The notes beneath the pieces were generated by a model. The model made no database searches. It saw nothing but the letters and a program-made list of their open reading frames with translations, and had not been told where the DNA came from. Both the position numbers and the translations under genes were made by a program. Positions 7,497 to 9,977 of a DNA stretch of 9,977 nt are shown here, one piece after another; positions within the stretch are counted from its first letter, which is position 1; the number at the start of each line of letters is the position of its first letter. Source of the stretch: Dehalococcoidia bacterium (lineage in GTDB: Bacteria; Chloroflexota; Dehalococcoidia; Dehalococcoidales; JAUVZE01); contig SOJS01000101.1 in assembly GCA_004376435.1 (NCBI GenBank), forward strand, positions 1 through 9,977, written 5' to 3'.

Positions 7497-8730
7497 CCTC
7501 AAGTTTATCCGCGAAAATATAGAATTGGTGCGGCAGGCAGTTGCCGACCGCGGGACAGATGCCCCGCTTGATGAGATTATTTCTCTGGATACAGCGCGCC
7601 GCCGCCAGATACTGGAACTGGAGGACTTGAGGCACGCCCGCAAGGAGGCGGCTCGCGACAGGGAGCAGGCGGACAAAGAGGTGGGGCGTGATTTGCGCGT
7701 TCAGATAAAGACCCTTGAGGATGAGGTCAGGAGCTTGGATAGTCAACTACAAGACCTTCTACTTCAGGTGCCTAACCTCCCCCACCCCTCCATCCCTGTG
7801 GGCAAGGATGAAAGTGAAAACCCCGTGGTGCGGATGTGGGGGGAGGCGAGGAAGTTTGACTTTACCCCCGCCCCTCACTGGAAGCTGGGCGAAACCCTTG
7901 GCATCATTGACTTTGAGCGAGGAGTAAAGCTATCCGGCAGCCGCTTTTATGTCCTTAAAGGTCTGGGCGCCCGACTGCAAAGAGCCATTATCTCTTTTAT
8001 GCTTGAGCTACACACCACCAAGCACGGCTACCAGGAGATTTATCCGCCATTTATGGTAAAGAGGGAGTGTATGGTCGGCTCTGGAAATTTGCCCAAGTTT
8101 GCCGATAACCTGTACCACGATGAAGAAGATGACCTGTGGTTTGTGCCCACCGCCGAGGTGCCGCTTACTAATATGCACCGCGATGAAATAATTATGCCGG
8201 GAAGCTTGCCCATCTATTATGTTGCCTACACCGCCTGCTTCCGGCGGGAGAAAATGTCCGCCGGAAAAGACACCCGGGGTATAAAACGGGGGCACCAGTT
8301 TGACAAGGTTGAGCTATATAAATTTACCGAACCGGACAAGTCTAATGATGAACTGGAAAAGATGGTGGCTAATGCCGAACATGTCTGCCAGAAGCTGGGA
8401 CTGCCCTATCACACAAAGGAACTATGCACCGCTGATTTAGGCTTTGCCTCAACCAAGTCCTATGATATTGAAATGTGGGCCCCGGGCTGCGGTGAGTGGC
8501 TGGAGGTAAGCTCCTGCTCCAACTGCGGTGATTTTCAAGCCCGAAGAGCCAACATCCGCTACCGCCCCACCCCCGACGCCAAGCCCCGGTTTGTCCACAC
8601 CCTTAACGGCTCTGGCCTAGCTCTACCCAGAGTGTTAATCGCCATAATGGAAAACTACCAGCAAGCCGATGGCACCATTTTAGTGCCTGAGGTATTGCAG
8701 GGTTATGTGGGGGAGAAGGTGGTTAGGTAG
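7489..8730 (+). CDS. serS: Seryl-tRNA synthetase
   Basis: Charges tRNA-Ser (and tRNA-Sec where present) with serine. It is a complete 413-residue protein, slightly short of the usual 420-430. The N-terminal part (about 27-95) is the charged helical coiled-coil arm that grips the long variable arm of tRNA-Ser. The class II core carries TAEVPL at 221-226, motif 2 FRREKMSAGKDTRG at 251-264 followed by HQFDKVEL, the serine-site stretch EVSSCSNCGDFQARR at 339-353, and motif 3 NGSGLALPR at 373-381. The sequence LALPR replaces the more common LAVGR; I recall this variant from Dehalococcoidia. The ATG overlaps the end of the nuclease-fold gene by 8 bp and has GGAG at 7478-7481. The stop is only 3 nt before the tRNA-Ser gene. 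Confidence 0.97.
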   Translation: MLDLKFIRENIELVRQAVADRGTDAPLDEIISLDTARRRQILELEDLRHARKEAARDREQADKEVGRDLRVQIKTLEDEVRSLDSQLQDLLLQVPNLPHPSIPVGKDESENPVVRMWGEARKFDFTPAPHWKLGETLGIIDFERGVKLSGSRFYVLKGLGARLQRAIISFMLELHTTKHGYQEIYPPFMVKRECMVGSGNLPKFADNLYHDEEDDLWFVPTAEVPLTNMHRDEIIMPGSLPIYYVAYTACFRREKMSAGKDTRGIKRGHQFDKVELYKFTEPDKSNDELEKMVANAEHVCQKLGLPYHTKELCTADLGFASTKSYDIEMWAPGCGEWLEVSSCSNCGDFQARRANIRYRPTPDAKPRFVHTLNGSGLALPRVLIAIMENYQQADGTILVPEVLQGYVGEKVVR

Positions 8731-8733
8731 AGG

Positions 8734-8823
8734 GGAGGGGTGTCCGAGTGGCCTATGGTGCCGCTCTTGAAAAGCGGTGTCCCTGCAAGGGGACCGTGGG
8801 TTCGAATCCCACCCCCTCCGCCA
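8734..8823 (+). tRNA. tRNA-Ser(TGA), CCA encoded
   Basis: A class II serine tRNA with every stem visible. The acceptor GGAGGGG (8734-8740) pairs with CCCCTCC before discriminator G8820, and CCA (8821-8823) is encoded. The anticodon stem CCGCT/AGCGG holds the loop CTTGAAA, with anticodon TGA at 8768-8770 reading UCA and, with a modified U34, probably other UCN codons. The long variable arm GTCCC/GGGAC is typical of tRNA-Ser. The T arm is GTGGG-TTCGAAT-CCCAC. It begins 3 nt after the serS stop, so it is probably cut out of the serS transcript by RNase P. A T6 run at 8837-8842 may help end transcription, but no separate stem precedes it. Confidence 0.97.
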
Positions 8824-8831
8824 GCCAGGGT

Positions 8832-8860
8832 TTGACTTTTTTGCCTTCATAAAATAGTAT
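8832..8860 (+). promoter_or_regulatory. Candidate sigma-70 promoter for the carbon-nitrogen hydrolase gene
   Basis: TTGACT (8832-8837, five of six consensus bases) and TAGTAT (8855-8860, four of six) are separated by exactly 17 nt inside an AT-rich stretch. Transcription would start near 8867, about 35 nt before the ATG. The element lies just after the tRNA and would give the hydrolase gene expression independent of the serS unit. Confidence 0.45.
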
Positions 8861-8901
8861 TTGAAAAATTCTTTAGAAGATTTAAATTAAAAGTTCTACT
8901 T

Positions 8902-9723
8902 ATGAAAGCCAAAATAGCTGTTACACAGTTTGAAATTAAACAATTTTCTCCCGGAGAGAATTTGGAGAAAGCAGAGAAATTTATTCAAAGGGCTGCTGCT
9001 TTAGAGGCTCATGTCATTGTTTTTCCCGAGTATTTTGTTACCGGACTAATTTGGGGGAAAAAAGAATTTGTTGATTTTAAGGGAAACTATCGGAAACACT
9101 TCCAGAACCTCGCCAGGAAATTCTCGATCGATATTGTGGCCGGCTCCATCGTTGAGGGTGATGCGTACGGTTGGTTTAATACAACTTATTACATAGATTC
9201 AAAGGGAAAAATCAGCGGGGTGTATAGGAAAGTAAATCTTTGGTTGCCTGAAGAAAGATATTTGACACCAGGCAACGAAATCGCTGTTTTTAATACGAAA
9301 TATGGAAGGGCTGGTCTCATTATTTGCTGGGACTTAATCTTTCCCGAAATCTTTAGGAGAATGACAAATAGAGGTGTGAGTATTGTTTATTGTCCGAGTT
9401 ACTGGTGCAGGGAGGATGCCGGTATTGGTCTAAAATATGATAGGGATGCTGAAATTAAGAGTGTTAATTCTCTGTGCATTTCTCGAGCCTTTGAAAATGA
9501 AATAATCCTGGTTCATGCTAGTGGGGCTGGAAAATCAGAATTTGGAAGAATATCTCACGAGCTAGTTGGGAATTCTCAAATTGCAGTCCCATTTAAGGGT
9601 GCCATAAAGAGGCTTGATCATAATAAAGAAGAAATCTTTATACAAGAAATAGACACCAGCATTTTGAGAGATGCTGAAAGGGCATACAAGATACGAGCCG
9701 ATCTAAAGAAAAGGGTTTTATAA
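8902..9723 (+). CDS. Carbon-nitrogen hydrolase (nitrilase superfamily)
   Basis: Predicted cytoplasmic amidase-like enzyme of 273 residues cleaving a non-peptide C-N bond; the substrate cannot be read from the sequence. The superfamily triad is intact: Glu43 in FPEYF, Lys110 in YRKVNLW, and nucleophile Cys142 in GLIICWDLIFPE. The second glutamate common in the family is probably E117 or E118 in LPEERY. Length is typical of a single-domain member. CWD plus FPE at the cysteine fits the amidase and carbamoylase branches better than plant-type nitrilases, a weak inference. No clear Shine-Dalgarno site lies ahead of the ATG, unlike every other gene here. The gene is AT-richer (about 42% GC in lines counted by hand) than lysS or gyrA (about 55% or more), suggesting acquisition. 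It stands alone, with a convergent neighbour downstream. Confidence 0.9.
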   Translation: MKAKIAVTQFEIKQFSPGENLEKAEKFIQRAAALEAHVIVFPEYFVTGLIWGKKEFVDFKGNYRKHFQNLARKFSIDIVAGSIVEGDAYGWFNTTYYIDSKGKISGVYRKVNLWLPEERYLTPGNEIAVFNTKYGRAGLIICWDLIFPEIFRRMTNRGVSIVYCPSYWCREDAGIGLKYDRDAEIKSVNSLCISRAFENEIILVHASGAGKSEFGRISHELVGNSQIAVPFKGAIKRLDHNKEEIFIQEIDTSILRDAERAYKIRADLKKRVL

Positions 9724-9770
9724 TTAAATAAAGTGAATTAATTCGAATTTTTCTGGGACACCTATCGCCA
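9724..9770. other. Short AT-rich intergenic region between convergent genes
   Basis: It contains two overlapping 10-bp palindromes, GAATTAATTC (9735-9744) and AATTCGAATT (9740-9749), followed by a short T run. The pairing is A/T only with almost no loop, so a working bidirectional terminator is possible but not convincing. Base composition returns to the GC-rich style at about 9755-9770. Confidence 0.25.
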
Positions 9771-9977
9771 CTAATGGGGTTCAACAGAGACATTATTTAG
9801 CATCACTATACCCATCGGGTTGAGCTCATACCCATTGACATAGGGCTTGACCAGGGTGTAGTTCTGCCCGAACCACAGGGGCAGGCAGGCGGCATCGCTA
9901 ACCAGCAGTTGCTCCGCCTGCCGGTAAAGGGCAAGGCTTGCCTCCCGGTCTGGCTCAATAGCAGCCTCTTGAAGCCA
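9771..9977 (-). CDS. Family-5 (oligopeptide-type) ABC solute-binding protein, C-terminal fragment
   Basis: The minus strand from 9977 to a TAG at 9773-9771 is open for 68 codons and enters from beyond the right edge, so only the C-terminus is present. The translation starts WLQEAAIEPDRE, continues with YRQAEQLLVSDAACLPLWFG, and ends with YTLVKPYVNGYELNP and a short tail. This pattern, a helix ending in DAA followed by a Pro-Leu strand and a tyrosine-rich LVKPYVNGY segment, is the usual end of SBP_bac_5 proteins such as OppA and DppA. Such proteins sit outside the membrane and pass peptides or other solutes to an ABC permease. The ligand, signal peptide and transporter genes lie outside the window. 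It is convergent with the hydrolase gene. Confidence 0.85.
   Translation of the reverse strand, partial: WLQEAAIEPDREASLALYRQAEQLLVSDAACLPLWFGQNYTLVKPYVNGYELNPMGIVMLNNVSVEPH

Noticed and set aside
9742..9748. TTCGAAT repeats the T-loop sequence of tRNA-Ser (8801-8807), suggesting an attachment-site duplication bounding the AT-rich block.
   Set aside because: The match is only 7 bp, is self-complementary, sits in an AT-rich palindrome, and does not extend to the tRNA 3' end. Chance explains it.

Overview
The window looks like a stretch of chromosome from a free-living bacterium, most likely Chloroflexota and perhaps close to Dehalococcoidia. That placement rests on remembered resemblance of the GyrA, SerRS and LysRS motifs and on moderately GC-rich coding sequence; no search was run. 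Almost everything is core housekeeping, with tight bacterial operon spacing, good Shine-Dalgarno sites, GTG and TTG starts and a tRNA gene that encodes its own CCA.

Layout, left to right. (1) Positions 52-3357, plus strand: a small TPR protein with an unassigned middle domain, followed by gyrA. The gyrA ribosome-binding site overlaps the TPR stop codon, so the two are a coupled pair. (2) Positions 3354-5183, minus strand: a 609-residue radical SAM protein of the TIGR03960-like type, whose stop codon shares three bases with the gyrA stop. (3) Positions 5184-5312: a compact divergent promoter region with two perfect TATAAT boxes facing opposite ways and a GC-rich inverted repeat. (4) Positions 5313-8823, plus strand: lysS, a RecB/Cas4-like PD-(D/E)XK protein with paired CxxC motifs, serS, and tRNA-Ser(TGA). 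Gaps are 18 nt, an 8-bp overlap and 3 nt, so this reads as one transcription unit for tRNA charging with a nuclease-fold protein inside it. (5) Positions 8824-9770: an AT-richer block with its own candidate promoter and one carbon-nitrogen hydrolase gene, probably acquired or at least differently evolved. (6) Positions 9771-9977, minus strand: the C-terminal end of a family-5 (oligopeptide type) solute-binding protein, running off the right edge.

The window joins DNA topology (gyrase A), two class II aminoacyl-tRNA synthetases and a serine tRNA with three poorly understood proteins: the TPR protein, the radical SAM protein and the PD-(D/E)XK protein. No CRISPR array, insertion sequence, rRNA or phage gene was seen. 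The best candidate for undescribed biology is the nuclease-fold protein translationally coupled to serS.
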